Source of the DNA: Pseudomonadota bacterium
GTDB lineage: Bacteria > Pseudomonadota > Alphaproteobacteria > Reyranellales > Reyranellaceae
Reading direction: 5' to 3'
Length of the DNA: 64,000 nt
Assembly (NCBI GenBank): GCA_018242505.1
Contig: JAFEBU010000053.1
Location: forward strand, 62,001 to 126,000
The stretch's first letter is position 1, and every line of letters starts with the position of its first letter. Below, piece by piece: positions 52,149 to 60,856 of the stretch. The position numbers and the translations under genes are program-made. The notes beneath the pieces were generated by a model. The model did no database searches. It saw nothing but the letters and a program-made list of their open reading frames with translations, and was not told the DNA's origin.

Positions 52149-53234
52149 ATGGTGTTTGAGAATTTGACGGTGGATCGCCTCATTCTGCATGAGGTTTTCC
52201 GGCGGCTGCACAACGGAGACATGGTCCAGCCCACGCTTAGTGCGCAGCCCGCGACGCTTCAGGCGGAGGCAATGGATGCCTTCAAGGAGCGTATTGTGGA
52301 CGCTATGGGCAACAGCTCACAATCGATGGAGATGGACATCGCCGATGCGACCGTCAGTAGCGGCGTCGAGATCGCAGCATCGGTACTGGCCAAGACCACC
52401 GATACAACCTTCTCGAGCGAGTCTCAGCGCTACCCGACGAAGCTCGCAGGGGTTCAGACCGCAAAGAACCTGCCGGGTGGTGTTGTGATCGTCTTCACCG
52501 GGACAGCTGGGAGTCCGGCCCGGCCCTTCGTCGGCGTTATCAAGGCAGAAACGCAGACCGGCTTCCGCCGGCAAGTTACTTCAGGAGGAGCGATCGGCGC
52601 GCAGTTCATCAACGACCTTTTCCTCACACCCGCTGCCAAGCTCTACAAGATCGGCATGTTCATCCGTAACGGTGCGGCAAGCGTACCCCTGCCGGATGCA
52701 TGGCGCGCGCACATCTATGATAACCAAATGACGCTAGGTAACCGCGAAGGTGCGGCCCGCTACTTCTTCGAGTCGTTTCTGGGTTGCCGCTTCCCGGTGA
52801 ACAGCGCCGCGCAGACCAAGGCCTTCTTCGACAACACGCGGGACTTCATCACGGGCATGAACGTAGCGCCCGAGAAGAAGAACGATCTTCTCACGTCCCT
52901 GTACACGTACTTGAAGGTCGATCAGGCGCCTACCATTCAGGTCAACACGTTCTCGTCTAACTATCTGCCGGCAGATACCCGTGATGACTACCGGGACTTC
53001 ATGAAGCAGAAGAAGGTTCCGCTCACGGCGATCCAGAAAGACCTCGCTCAGATCGGTAGCAGTCTCCGCCTCCGTAAAGTGAACTTCCCCAATAGCATCC
53101 GGCTTCAGGCGCCGCCTGAAGTATTCAAGGACAAGATCAAGATAGAAACCGTGCCTCAGAAGAATGCCAAGCCAGGCCAGCCCGGGGCTTGGACAATCAT
53201 CACCATCAAAGACCAGATCAGCGATCAAGAATGA
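52149..53234 (+). CDS. NdpA/YejK-like nucleoid-associated protein
   Basis: 361 residues from the ATG 52149 with GGGAG upstream. NA37-like features: VDRLILHEVFRR at the N-terminus, GGVVIVFTG, NDLFLTPAAKLYKIGMFIRN, and ARYFFESFLGCRFPVNSAAQTKAFFDNTRDF. The family binds the nucleoid, but accessory copies occur in defence and toxin-antitoxin loci. Its stop overlaps the start of a RelA/SpoT-like gene (ATGA), a two-gene operon unlike the solitary housekeeping yejK. Confidence 0.7.
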   Translation: MVFENLTVDRLILHEVFRRLHNGDMVQPTLSAQPATLQAEAMDAFKERIVDAMGNSSQSMEMDIADATVSSGVEIAASVLAKTTDTTFSSESQRYPTKLAGVQTAKNLPGGVVIVFTGTAGSPARPFVGVIKAETQTGFRRQVTSGGAIGAQFINDLFLTPAAKLYKIGMFIRNGAASVPLPDAWRAHIYDNQMTLGNREGAARYFFESFLGCRFPVNSAAQTKAFFDNTRDFITGMNVAPEKKNDLLTSLYTYLKVDQAPTIQVNTFSSNYLPADTRDDYRDFMKQKKVPLTAIQKDLAQIGSSLRLRKVNFPNSIRLQAPPEVFKDKIKIETVPQKNAKPGQPGAWTIITIKDQISDQE

Positions 53235-54214
53235 CGGAGGACGAGTTCCTCAAGCGTTGGGCGCAGGAGCGTCCCATGTATGAAGCATGGGGACGGTTCG
53301 TCACGCGCCGGATCATCGAGCATATCCGGCCGACAGTTGCGCCTCTTTCGACCGACTTGTTCATCAGGATACCCATCCAGCCGCGCGTGAAGTCAGACGG
53401 ATCGTTTGTCACGAAGGCCTTTTACCGAAGCAAGCCGTACAAGAACCCATTCGAGGACATCACGGACAAGGTAGGATTGCGCGTCATCGTGCTTCTTCCG
53501 AGTGATATGCCCATCGTATGCACTGCCATTGAGAAGTGCCCGGACTGGGAATGGTCCAAAGATCGCGACTATGAAGAAGAGCGGGACGCTCAGCCATTCG
53601 TATTCGGATATCAGTCAGATCACTACATTGTCCGTTCAAAGCAGGAGCGTGATGTCGATGGCGTGATCGTGAGGGCGGGCACGCCATGTGAGGTGCAGGT
53701 CCGCACGATGCTCCAACACGCACATAGCGAACTCACACACGATACGATCTACAAGCCAAGCGTGACGCAAACTCCCAGCATGCAGCGAGCGGCGGCCAAA
53801 AGCATGGCATTGCTGGAGGCCACCGGCGATTACTTCGAGAAGCTTGCCGACGAGATCAAGAAAGCTGTCGGACCAAATAAGACGGTGGCTCAGGAACTGG
53901 AAGAACTCTACCGTGCCAAGGTGGGATCGCCACCGGATGCGACGAAAGCAAACGGCTTCCTCATCGAGGCCTATGCGCCAATCCTAACTGGGAGTGGGAT
54001 CTCGGCTCTCGTGGCGTTTCTAACAGAGAAGAACTTTGTTCCCGAGAAAGTGAAAGAGCGGGCGCGCTCAAGGATACTGTTTCGACAGCCTGCAATACTG
54101 CTTGCATATATGGCCGTTTCGAAGAAGCCTCACGACGCATCAACCAAATGGCCCTTCACGCCTTCCGAGGCCAAGCCGATCTACACCGACCTAGGCGAGA
54201 CAATGCCGGACTAG
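53231..54214 (+). CDS. RelA/SpoT-domain protein (possible ppGpp or ppApp synthetase)
   Basis: 327 residues. Residues about 60-190 match the RelA/SpoT nucleotidyltransferase: DITDKVGLRVIVLLPSD, then FGYQSDHYIVR and PCEVQVRTMLQHAHSELTHDTIYK. No HD hydrolase, TGS or ACT domain, so it is a stand-alone synthetase, as in toxic small alarmone synthetases. A helical C-terminal domain of about 120 residues follows. Co-transcribed with the NdpA-like gene. It may be the toxin or effector of a two-gene system. Confidence 0.78.
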   Translation: MTEDEFLKRWAQERPMYEAWGRFVTRRIIEHIRPTVAPLSTDLFIRIPIQPRVKSDGSFVTKAFYRSKPYKNPFEDITDKVGLRVIVLLPSDMPIVCTAIEKCPDWEWSKDRDYEEERDAQPFVFGYQSDHYIVRSKQERDVDGVIVRAGTPCEVQVRTMLQHAHSELTHDTIYKPSVTQTPSMQRAAAKSMALLEATGDYFEKLADEIKKAVGPNKTVAQELEELYRAKVGSPPDATKANGFLIEAYAPILTGSGISALVAFLTEKNFVPEKVKERARSRILFRQPAILLAYMAVSKKPHDASTKWPFTPSEAKPIYTDLGETMPD

Positions 54215-54240
54215 GGCATTCGGATGGTGCAGCAACAAGG

Positions 54241-55602
54241 TTACGTATTTTGAAGCTTTACTGAACACGTATTTGAACCGCAGTTGTGGCCTGGAAGCTT
54301 AGGCTTGGCGGACCATCCGAGGCCTATGTGGCCAAGGCCACCTGAGCCACGGTTCTTTGTCTCTCGATCGATAGGCGCCGCTGCTCCCTGGCTAGAGTGC
54401 GGCCAGCCAGAACTATTGAGGTCTCGTTGGGTCGTGCTGTCTGGGTGGCCGAACGAATTGGGATTCCCAAATGAAAATGCTATGCGTGCTCCAGCGAGCA
54501 GCGTCCCATAGGGCACGTTGTAGTTCTGCATGTTGGCTCCGTGATGCGGCACCACCAACGAAGTGTAAGTCCGATTTAAAGCTCCAGGGATCGCTGAGTA
54601 ACGCGCATCGCCTGTTAGCAGGATTGGCTTTTGACCGCCGGGCCCATCGACCTCCATCGCGAGCCCGGTATGATTTCTACCGAACCCTCGACCGGTACAT
54701 TTGCGAACGGTCATTTGGCCACTGCTCAAGGCCGACGTAGCAGCAGGCCAAACGAATAGATGACCTCCGTTGTGCAGGCCCGCTGCGAAGGTCGCGTGGA
54801 CCCCTCCAAGCCACTGCAGGGGAACGATCCAATCAAGGTTCTGCGCACCCCGAAATCTTACTCCAGAAGACCAGTGGTCCCAGTCCCAATGAGACAAGAC
54901 GACAGGCGGAGATGCCAGGTAGCAAAAATCGGTGAGAGCTGCGGGGAAAGTGTTCCGGTGAGAGGTGACGCCACCGCCAAGATCAAAGTAGGCCTGAGGC
55001 GTTTCCTTGTCATCACAGAGTCCGTTGGCATTGCCTTGGCCAACATCGTAAACGCCGATCCACTCAAGCGACTTGGTAGCGCGATTGAGAATGTCCAAGA
55101 TCTCTTGCGCGGGTCTTTCTAATCCGGAAAGGCTAAAGGCTTGCCTGAGTTGTTGTGCTCGGGCACTGGAAACTTGAGACACCTTGGCCAAGCCGACTGT
55201 TAGCCCCTCGAGAAAGAGATTGTAGTAAAGGGTGGAGTTGCGTCCGGACCAATCAAGGCGAGTCTCCCACCAGCCAAGACCATCGTCGTCCTTGTCCTCA
55301 TACTGAAAGGGCCATAACGGGAAAGACATTGGTGTCCACAGTACGAATACTGGCGCCTGCTCTGAGTATTGTGTCCAACCGTGCACGCCGTCGACTGCCG
55401 GCAACTCATCAAAAAAGTCTGCGCCTATGGCATCAAGGACCAGGTATGATCCCGCGACCTGATCCATTCGAACATATACCCGATTAGGTCGCTCTGGCGG
55501 CGGCCTTCGTATTGAGGAATGAGAAGGACGTTGCTGAACATCGGACGTCTCCCTTGACGGACAGTCACCTAAGCCGTTTGCAGTTGCTAGTGAAGCACTC
55601 AT
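54241..55602 (-). CDS. MBL-fold metallohydrolase
   Basis: 453 residues with a start taken at the ATG 55602, which lies inside repeat A; a later ATG at 55467 is possible. Metallo-beta-lactamase fold: IGVYDVGQGNANGL, VVLSHWDWDHWSSG (HxDxDH-type metal motif with Trp in place of the usual His), ILLTGDARYSAIPG and LVVPHHGANM. Large MBL proteins of this kind accompany defence genes in accessory islands. Convergent with the RelA/SpoT-like gene, 26 bases apart. Confidence 0.72.
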   Translation of the reverse strand: MSASLATANGLGDCPSRETSDVQQRPSHSSIRRPPPERPNRVYVRMDQVAGSYLVLDAIGADFFDELPAVDGVHGWTQYSEQAPVFVLWTPMSFPLWPFQYEDKDDDGLGWWETRLDWSGRNSTLYYNLFLEGLTVGLAKVSQVSSARAQQLRQAFSLSGLERPAQEILDILNRATKSLEWIGVYDVGQGNANGLCDDKETPQAYFDLGGGVTSHRNTFPAALTDFCYLASPPVVLSHWDWDHWSSGVRFRGAQNLDWIVPLQWLGGVHATFAAGLHNGGHLFVWPAATSALSSGQMTVRKCTGRGFGRNHTGLAMEVDGPGGQKPILLTGDARYSAIPGALNRTYTSLVVPHHGANMQNYNVPYGTLLAGARIAFSFGNPNSFGHPDSTTQRDLNSSGWPHSSQGAAAPIDRETKNRGSGGLGHIGLGWSAKPKLPGHNCGSNTCSVKLQNT

Positions 55603-55700
55603 CCGATCTTCGCAATGGAATGACCGTCGCTTTGACCTGAACTCTAAGGCGGCAGGACGGGACGTTCGCTCAGCAATGACATGGCTCATCAGTGGCAAAG
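55590..55700. repeat. Repeat A, right copy
   Basis: Aligns with 3612-3728 with small indels. It overlaps the 5' end of the MBL gene. In the left copy repeat B follows directly; here 55701-59480, with the recombinase module and metA, lies between A and B. Confidence 0.6.
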
Positions 55701-55798
55701 ATTGCAATGGCATGATCCGCTGAATTACTTGAGATCGTTGGCACAGCAAGCGTGCATGGGGTGCCGGCACTGGCGCCGGTCACCAGATGGAGCACGCG

Positions 55799-56080
55799 AT
55801 GAGCAAGCAGAAGAAGACCACCGCCAAGGGTACTGGCCGGGCAAAGACCGCAAGGGAGAAGGCAGCAACCGTTGCCGCCGGCACGACCAAGCTCGCGCAA
55901 CTGGAGGCGCTGCTGCGCCGGCCGGAAGGGGCAACCCTCGACCAGATCAGCACCTCGATCGGCTGGCAGGCCCATAGTGTGCGCGGCGCCATGTCGGGCA
56001 CGCTGAAGAAGAAGCAGGGGCTCACCGTCACCAGCGACAAGGCAGGGGATGGCCAGCGCATCTATCGGATCGCCGCCTGA
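55799..56080 (+). CDS. DUF3489 domain protein
   Basis: 93 residues: basic N-terminal Lys/Ala-rich segment, then LAQLEALLRRPEGATLDQISTSIGWQAHSVRGAMSGTLKKKQGL, a small winged-helix-like DUF3489 domain. In alphaproteobacteria this gene precedes DUF2924 and a large serine recombinase, as here. Probably a DNA-binding accessory factor of the recombinase. Confidence 0.88.
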   Translation: MSKQKKTTAKGTGRAKTAREKAATVAAGTTKLAQLEALLRRPEGATLDQISTSIGWQAHSVRGAMSGTLKKKQGLTVTSDKAGDGQRIYRIAA

Positions 56081-56091
56081 GCGGAAGGCTC

Positions 56092-56535
56092 ATGCGATCC
56101 GAAGAGGATGCCCTGGAGGCCGAGATCCGACGACTGGAGGCTCTCGGCCTCGATGAGCTGCGCAAGCTTTGTGGGCCGGTGCTGGGGGCGGTGCCAGTAA
56201 ACCATGGCGCCCACCTGCTGCGCCGGCGCTTGGCCTATGAGCTGCAGGCGCGGGCGCTCGGCGACCTGCCGGCGGAGACGCATCGGCGGCTGCGGCGCCT
56301 GTGTCAGTCCTTCAAGACCGATCCGCAGCACAAGCCAATGCCCCGGCGTCCGCTGAAGCCGGGCCTGGTGCTGACCCGCAACTGGCAGGGCGTGCTGCAC
56401 CAGGTCCAGGTCACGGACCAGGGCTTCGACTATCGCGGCGAGCGGTTCGCCTCTCTGTCGGAAGTGGCCCGCCGCATCACCGGCACCCGCTGGTCAGGAC
56501 CCTTGTTCTTCGGCCTGAAGAAGGCGGGATCGTGA
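56092..56535 (+). CDS. DUF2924 domain protein
   Basis: 147 residues: LEALGLDELRKLCGPVLGAVP, LLRRRLAYELQARALG, and the C-terminal RNWQGVLHQVQV, FASLSEVARRITGTRWSGPLFFGL, typical of DUF2924. Its stop overlaps the recombinase start. Usual companion of phage-like large serine recombinases. Confidence 0.9.
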   Translation: MRSEEDALEAEIRRLEALGLDELRKLCGPVLGAVPVNHGAHLLRRRLAYELQARALGDLPAETHRRLRRLCQSFKTDPQHKPMPRRPLKPGLVLTRNWQGVLHQVQVTDQGFDYRGERFASLSEVARRITGTRWSGPLFFGLKKAGS

Positions 56536-58112
56536 GTCCCAAGGTCAAGCGCTGCGCGGTCTATACCCGGAAGTCGTCGGAGGAGGGACTGGAGCAGACG
56601 TTCAACTCCCTCGACGCGCAACGTGAGGCCTGCGAGGCCTATATAAAGAGTCAGGCCCACGAGGGCTGGAAGCTGGTGAAGGCTGCCTACGACGATGGTG
56701 GCTTCTCTGGTGGCACGATGGAGCGGCCGGCCCTTCAGCGACTGATGGCCGACCTGCGCCAGGGGCTGGTCGATGTGATCGTGGTCTACAAGATCGACCG
56801 GTTGACCCGGTCGCTGGTGGACTTCGCCCGTATCGTCGAGACGCTGGACCGGCAGGGAGCGTCGTTCGTGTCGATCACCCAGCAGTTCAACACCACGACG
56901 TCGATGGGGCGGCTGACCTTGAACGTGTTGCTCTCCTTCGCCCAGTTCGAGCGCGAGGTCACGGGCGAGCGGATTCGCGACAAGATCGCAGCATCGAAGC
57001 ACAAGGGGATGTGGATGGGTGGCAACCTGCCGCTCGGCTACGACCTGCAGGATCGCCAGCTCGTCATCAACGACCGGGAAGCCGAGACCGTCCGATACAT
57101 CTTCCAACGGTACCTCGAGCTCGGGACGGTCTCCGCCGTGCACGCTGAGCTCAGGCGGCAGAACATCGTCAGCAAGGCCTGGGTCTCGGGCAGCGGCCGG
57201 CAGAAGGGCGGGGTGGGCTACAGCCGCGGTGCGCTCTACTACCTGCTGCGCAATCCGCTCTATGTCGGCCGTATCGCTCATCGCGGCGCAACCTACGAGG
57301 GCCAGCATCCGCCGATCGTGCCGCTGGAACTCTGGGATCAGGTGCAGGCGATGCTGATCCGCAATCGCCAAGGCCAGCATCGAACCGCCAGAGCCACGGA
57401 GCCCTGTCTCCTCACCGGAATCCTGTACGACGATCGAGGCCATCTGATGAGTCCGTCGCACAGCCGCAAGGCGACGGGGCAGCGTTATCGGTACTATGTC
57501 AGCCAGGCGCTGTTGCAGGGGCGGCCGGACGAGGCAGGATCCGTTCGGCGCGTCTCGGCCGAGGCCATTGAATCGATCGTCGACCGAAGACTCTGCGAGG
57601 CGCTGCCGCCGCAGCAGCAGAAGACGTGGTCGAAGTCCTCCACCGACCAGAAGCGTGCTCGTCTCAAGCAGCTGATCGAGCGCGTCGTGATAAGCCGCGA
57701 GAGTGTCGAAATCAAAGTGACCGATGCGGGGCGAGAGACAATGGCAGCTGCGGACTCCGGATCGCTGCACATTGTGACGACACTGAAAGCAGCAGCAGGA
57801 GGAAAACAGATCGTCTCGCGCCACGCCACCACGGCCCGCATCGATCGTTCTCTGGTGAAGGCGATCGTGTGGGCGCGGGATCTGCGGCAGCGTCTGGAGC
57901 AGGAAGGTGCATCGCTGGAGGAGCTGGCGCGGCAGGAAGGCTGCTCGCGACCTTATGTTAGCAGCATGATCAAGCTAGCGTACCTCTCGCCCAGCATCAC
58001 TCAGGCCATTCTTAACGGGACCCAGCCTGCTTCACTGACCCTGGCCGACCTGATGAAGCGGGACATCCCGGTCGGCTGGGCTGACCAACGCCGCACCTTC
58101 GGGTTCCTTTAA
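56532..58112 (+). CDS. Large serine recombinase
   Basis: 526 residues from a GTG at 56532 overlapping the DUF2924 stop. Resolvase domain with catalytic Ser (VYTRKSSEEGLEQTFNSLDAQREAC), VYKIDRLTRS, MGRLTLNVLLSFAQFEREVTGERIRDKIAASK, then the recombinase domain (GYSRGALYYLLRNPLYVGRIAHRG). The zinc-ribbon Cys cluster usually expected near LTGILYDDRGHL is missing: only one Cys is visible there, so this may be a zinc-less variant. The only intact site-specific recombinase in the window apart from the transposase; best candidate for mobility of the accessory region. Confidence 0.92.
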   Translation: MSPKVKRCAVYTRKSSEEGLEQTFNSLDAQREACEAYIKSQAHEGWKLVKAAYDDGGFSGGTMERPALQRLMADLRQGLVDVIVVYKIDRLTRSLVDFARIVETLDRQGASFVSITQQFNTTTSMGRLTLNVLLSFAQFEREVTGERIRDKIAASKHKGMWMGGNLPLGYDLQDRQLVINDREAETVRYIFQRYLELGTVSAVHAELRRQNIVSKAWVSGSGRQKGGVGYSRGALYYLLRNPLYVGRIAHRGATYEGQHPPIVPLELWDQVQAMLIRNRQGQHRTARATEPCLLTGILYDDRGHLMSPSHSRKATGQRYRYYVSQALLQGRPDEAGSVRRVSAEAIESIVDRRLCEALPPQQQKTWSKSSTDQKRARLKQLIERVVISRESVEIKVTDAGRETMAAADSGSLHIVTTLKAAAGGKQIVSRHATTARIDRSLVKAIVWARDLRQRLEQEGASLEELARQEGCSRPYVSSMIKLAYLSPSITQAILNGTQPASLTLADLMKRDIPVGWADQRRTFGFL

Positions 58113-58201
58113 TCACCGTCAACTTCTCTTCCAACTAGCTTCAGCTGGTTTCGAGTTCGAAGCTAATGGCGCCGCAGAGGTATAGGTCCGCATATTGCCG
58201 A

Positions 58202-59140
58202 CTATCGACGCTTTGCCTCCGCAGAAAGCCCGATCGAGGACAAGTTGAAGGGCGTGGTCTGATAAAGCTCGTTGATCCAGTTCCCGAACAGAAGATGGGC
58301 ATGGCTGCGCCAGGAATTCGGGGGGCGGCGCGACGGATCATCACCAGGGAAATAGTTGCGCGGCAGCGGAGCGCGTGAGTCATCGCTGACGTCGCGAAGG
58401 TACTCATCTGCCAACGTGGTCGTGTCATATTCGAGATGATTGAACATATGCAGCGACCGCCGCGGTGGATCCTCGAGCAGGCACAGCCCCGTCTCTTCGC
58501 TCTCGGCGACTACAACCAGACCGGAGTTCGAGGGGATGTCCTGCCGGCGAACTTCCGTCCATCGCGATACGGGAATGGCGAAATCATCGGAGAAGCCCCG
58601 CAGATAGGGCGACGTCGGGACCAGATTCTGGTGCTCGAATACGCCGAACGCTTTCTTCGGCAACTCGTATTTCGGTATTCCGTGGAAATGGTGGAGCGCC
58701 GCCTGCGCCGCCCAGCAGATTGTAAGGCAATGGTGAACGTGACTCTGGGTCCAATCCAAGATGTCACGTATCTCATTCCAATAGGCCACTGCTTCGAATG
58801 GTAGTCGTTCGACCGGCGCGCCGGTGATGATGAAGCCGTCGAAGCGCTCGCCGCGAACATCAGCCCAGGGCCGATAGAATGATGCCATGTGGTCGGCAGA
58901 CGTGTTCCTCGCGACATGGTTGGTGATCCGCACCAGAGTCAATTCTACCTGGAGAGGCGTCGCGCCGATAAGCCGGGCGAGCTGCGTTTCAGTGCTAATC
59001 TTGTTCGGCATCAAATTGAGCAACCCAATCCGCAGCGGTCTGATATCCTGTCGTACCGCGTCCACCTCGCGCATGACCGTGACGCCCTCCGCTTCCAGTA
59101 TGCGGCGCGCAGGCAAGTCGTCGGGAATCTTGATCGGCAT
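58202..59140 (-). CDS. metA: Homoserine O-succinyltransferase/acetyltransferase MetA
   Basis: 312 residues from the ATG 59140; 66 further in-frame codons upstream look non-coding. MetA family: LNLMPNKISTETQLARLIGATPLQVELTLVR, FDGFIITGAPVE, THVHHCLTICWAAQAALHHFHG-type segment (read here as SHVHHCLTICWAAQAALHH) with the catalytic Cys, and FNHLEYDTTTLADEY. It starts methionine synthesis by acylating homoserine. It lies between the recombinase and tRNA-Gln, inside the repeat-B boundaries. Confidence 0.95.
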   Translation of the reverse strand: MPIKIPDDLPARRILEAEGVTVMREVDAVRQDIRPLRIGLLNLMPNKISTETQLARLIGATPLQVELTLVRITNHVARNTSADHMASFYRPWADVRGERFDGFIITGAPVERLPFEAVAYWNEIRDILDWTQSHVHHCLTICWAAQAALHHFHGIPKYELPKKAFGVFEHQNLVPTSPYLRGFSDDFAIPVSRWTEVRRQDIPSNSGLVVVAESEETGLCLLEDPPRRSLHMFNHLEYDTTTLADEYLRDVSDDSRAPLPRNYFPGDDPSRRPPNSWRSHAHLLFGNWINELYQTTPFNLSSIGLSAEAKRR

Positions 59141-59480
59141 TTGCGTCGGTCCCTTTCCAATTGCGGGGACGGACGCTGTGGCTTTGGTCCGTTTGGTTGC
59201 CGGCTCGGCCACATCCTCCCTGGCGGGAGCACCACCTTGCCCGGATCGGCAGGTTGGCGTTGGGCGTCGCCCCAACTCTTGATGCAGAAATAATTGTAGA
59301 AAGTCTGGCAGGTGCTGACAACAGCTCGGCGGCGGCACGTGGAACTCGCGGAGTCAGCGCTCTGATTGCGCCACTTTCGGTCCGCGACGTTGATCGCCTC
59401 TGATCTTATTGCGTAAGTGCCAAAATGAGGCCCGGAGAGAAAAGGCGGAAATAGTCCTGGTTCAGGCAAAAGGAGCCTGA
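59141..59480. other. metA upstream region
   Basis: 340 bases between metA and repeat B. Alphaproteobacterial metA genes often carry SAM-II riboswitches, but I could not place the motif here. No gene is supported. Confidence 0.45.
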
Positions 59481-59584
59481 AAGCGGGCGCAAAGAGTGAC
59501 GCCGCTTGAGGACAACTGCCGGAAATGTCGGGAGAAATTAGCCGTACCCACCCGCGGAGAAGATTCCGTACGGGTGGTTGGCTG
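59481..59584. repeat. Repeat B, right copy; attachment site at tRNA-Gln
   Basis: Ungapped match to 3731-3834, identical over 59549-59584. Its right end includes the encoded CCA, the discriminator and the last base pairs of tRNA-Gln on the minus strand. Also contains the CACCCG...CGGGTG stem directly after the tRNA, which could serve as its terminator. Confidence 0.7.
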
Positions 59585-59652
59585 GGGGACCAGGATTCGA
59601 ACCTAGACTAACCGGGTCAGAGCCGGTTGTTCTACCATTAAACTATCCCCCA
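59579..59652 (-). tRNA. tRNA-Gln (CTG anticodon)
   Basis: Minus strand: acceptor TGGGGGA pairs with TCCCCCA, then G discriminator and encoded CCA; D arm GTTTAATGGTAGAAC; anticodon arm ACCGG-CTCTGAC-CCGGT with CTG at 34-36; T arm TAGG-TTCGAAT-CCTG. All cloverleaf parts are present. It marks the right end of the accessory region. Confidence 0.97.
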
Positions 59653-59784
59653 ATCCGGGGCCGGATCGGGCCAGGCGGCGTTGGCGGCTGGATTTAGCGA
59701 TGCCGGATGCGGTTGGCAAGCGGCTCGCTCCCGGCCGTTTCCTCAGGTACCATCTCGGCAAGGAACGACAAAGACGAGTTCGGA

Positions 59785-60852
59785 ATGGCCGGGGACGCCA
59801 CGTCCAAGGGGGGCTGGCATAGCGGCCGTTTCGCGCACACTTTCGCCGCCATCGATCTCGGCACCAACAATTGCCGGCTCCTGGTGGCGAGGGCGTCGGT
59901 CTCGGGCTTCGAGGTCGTCGACGCCTACTCCCGGCCGGTCCGGCTGGGGCAAGGGGTGGCGCTGAACGGGGCGCTGTGCGGCGACGCCATAGAGCGCACG
60001 CTGGAAGCGCTCGGCGTTTGCGCGGCCAAGATCGAGCGCCACGGTGTCACGCGTGCGCGCCACATCGCGACCGAGGCCTGCCGCCGTGCCTGCAACGGCG
60101 ACGACTTCCTGGCGCTCGTGAGGGCACGGACAGGCCTCGGCTTCGAGGTCATTCCGCCAACGGAGGAGGCGCGGCTGGCGCTGGCAAGCTGCGAGAACCT
60201 GCTCGATCCGTCGATTCCCTACGGACTGCTGGTCGATATCGGCGGCGGCTCGACGGAAGTCTGCTGGCTGCGCGTGGTGGAACGGAAGGATGGCATTGCC
60301 GCCGTCGGCACCGAGCTGATCGACATGACCTCCGTGCCGTGGGGCGTGGTCACCCTGACCGAGGCCTGCGCAGATGGGCGGTCGCGTGAGCAGCCGATGG
60401 GCCGCGCCTGCTATGACGACATGGTCGAGCGCATCCGCCAGTCGTTGCGGCCGTTCTGCATCAGGCATGGCATCGGTGGCGCCGTGATGCGGGGCGAGGT
60501 GCAGATGATCGGCGCATCCGGGACGGTGACGACGTTCAGCGCCCATCATCTTGGCCTGAAGCGCTACCATCGCGCGACGGTCGATGGGTCCCGCCTGGCA
60601 CGCGACTCCATTCTCACCATCTGCGCCCAGCTCGCGGGCCTTTCGGTCGCCGAGATGACGGCCTTCCCCTGCATCGGCGATGATCGTGCCGATCTTGCAT
60701 TGGCGGGCGGCGCCATTCTCGAGGCCGTGTGCCGCCAATGGCCGACGCCGATGGTGCGCGTCGCCGATCGCGGCTTGCGCGAGGGCGTGCTGATGGACCT
60801 GATGCGCCAGGCCGACCGCGAAGCCGATCTTCAATGCCGGCGCGGGTGCTGA
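59785..60852 (+). CDS. Ppx/GppA family phosphatase
   Basis: 355 residues from the ATG 59785. ASKHA-type fold: FAAIDLGTNNCRLLVARA (phosphate 1), LLVDIGGGSTEVCWL (phosphate 2), MIGASGTVTTFSAHHLGL. It hydrolyses polyphosphate and/or pppGpp to ppGpp. Located just before rlmE and guaB, an order common in alphaproteobacteria, so it belongs to the core chromosome. Confidence 0.92.
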   Translation: MAGDATSKGGWHSGRFAHTFAAIDLGTNNCRLLVARASVSGFEVVDAYSRPVRLGQGVALNGALCGDAIERTLEALGVCAAKIERHGVTRARHIATEACRRACNGDDFLALVRARTGLGFEVIPPTEEARLALASCENLLDPSIPYGLLVDIGGGSTEVCWLRVVERKDGIAAVGTELIDMTSVPWGVVTLTEACADGRSREQPMGRACYDDMVERIRQSLRPFCIRHGIGGAVMRGEVQMIGASGTVTTFSAHHLGLKRYHRATVDGSRLARDSILTICAQLAGLSVAEMTAFPCIGDDRADLALAGGAILEAVCRQWPTPMVRVADRGLREGVLMDLMRQADREADLQCRRGC

Positions 60853-60856
60853 CGGC

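Noticed and set aside
56430..57824. 464-codon minus-strand frame opposite the serine recombinase
   Set aside because: Antisense shadow in GC-rich DNA with no family features; the plus strand encodes a complete recombinase.
59141..59480. SAM-II riboswitch upstream of metA
   Set aside because: Expected in alphaproteobacteria, but the conserved pseudoknot sequence could not be located in the minus-strand leader.
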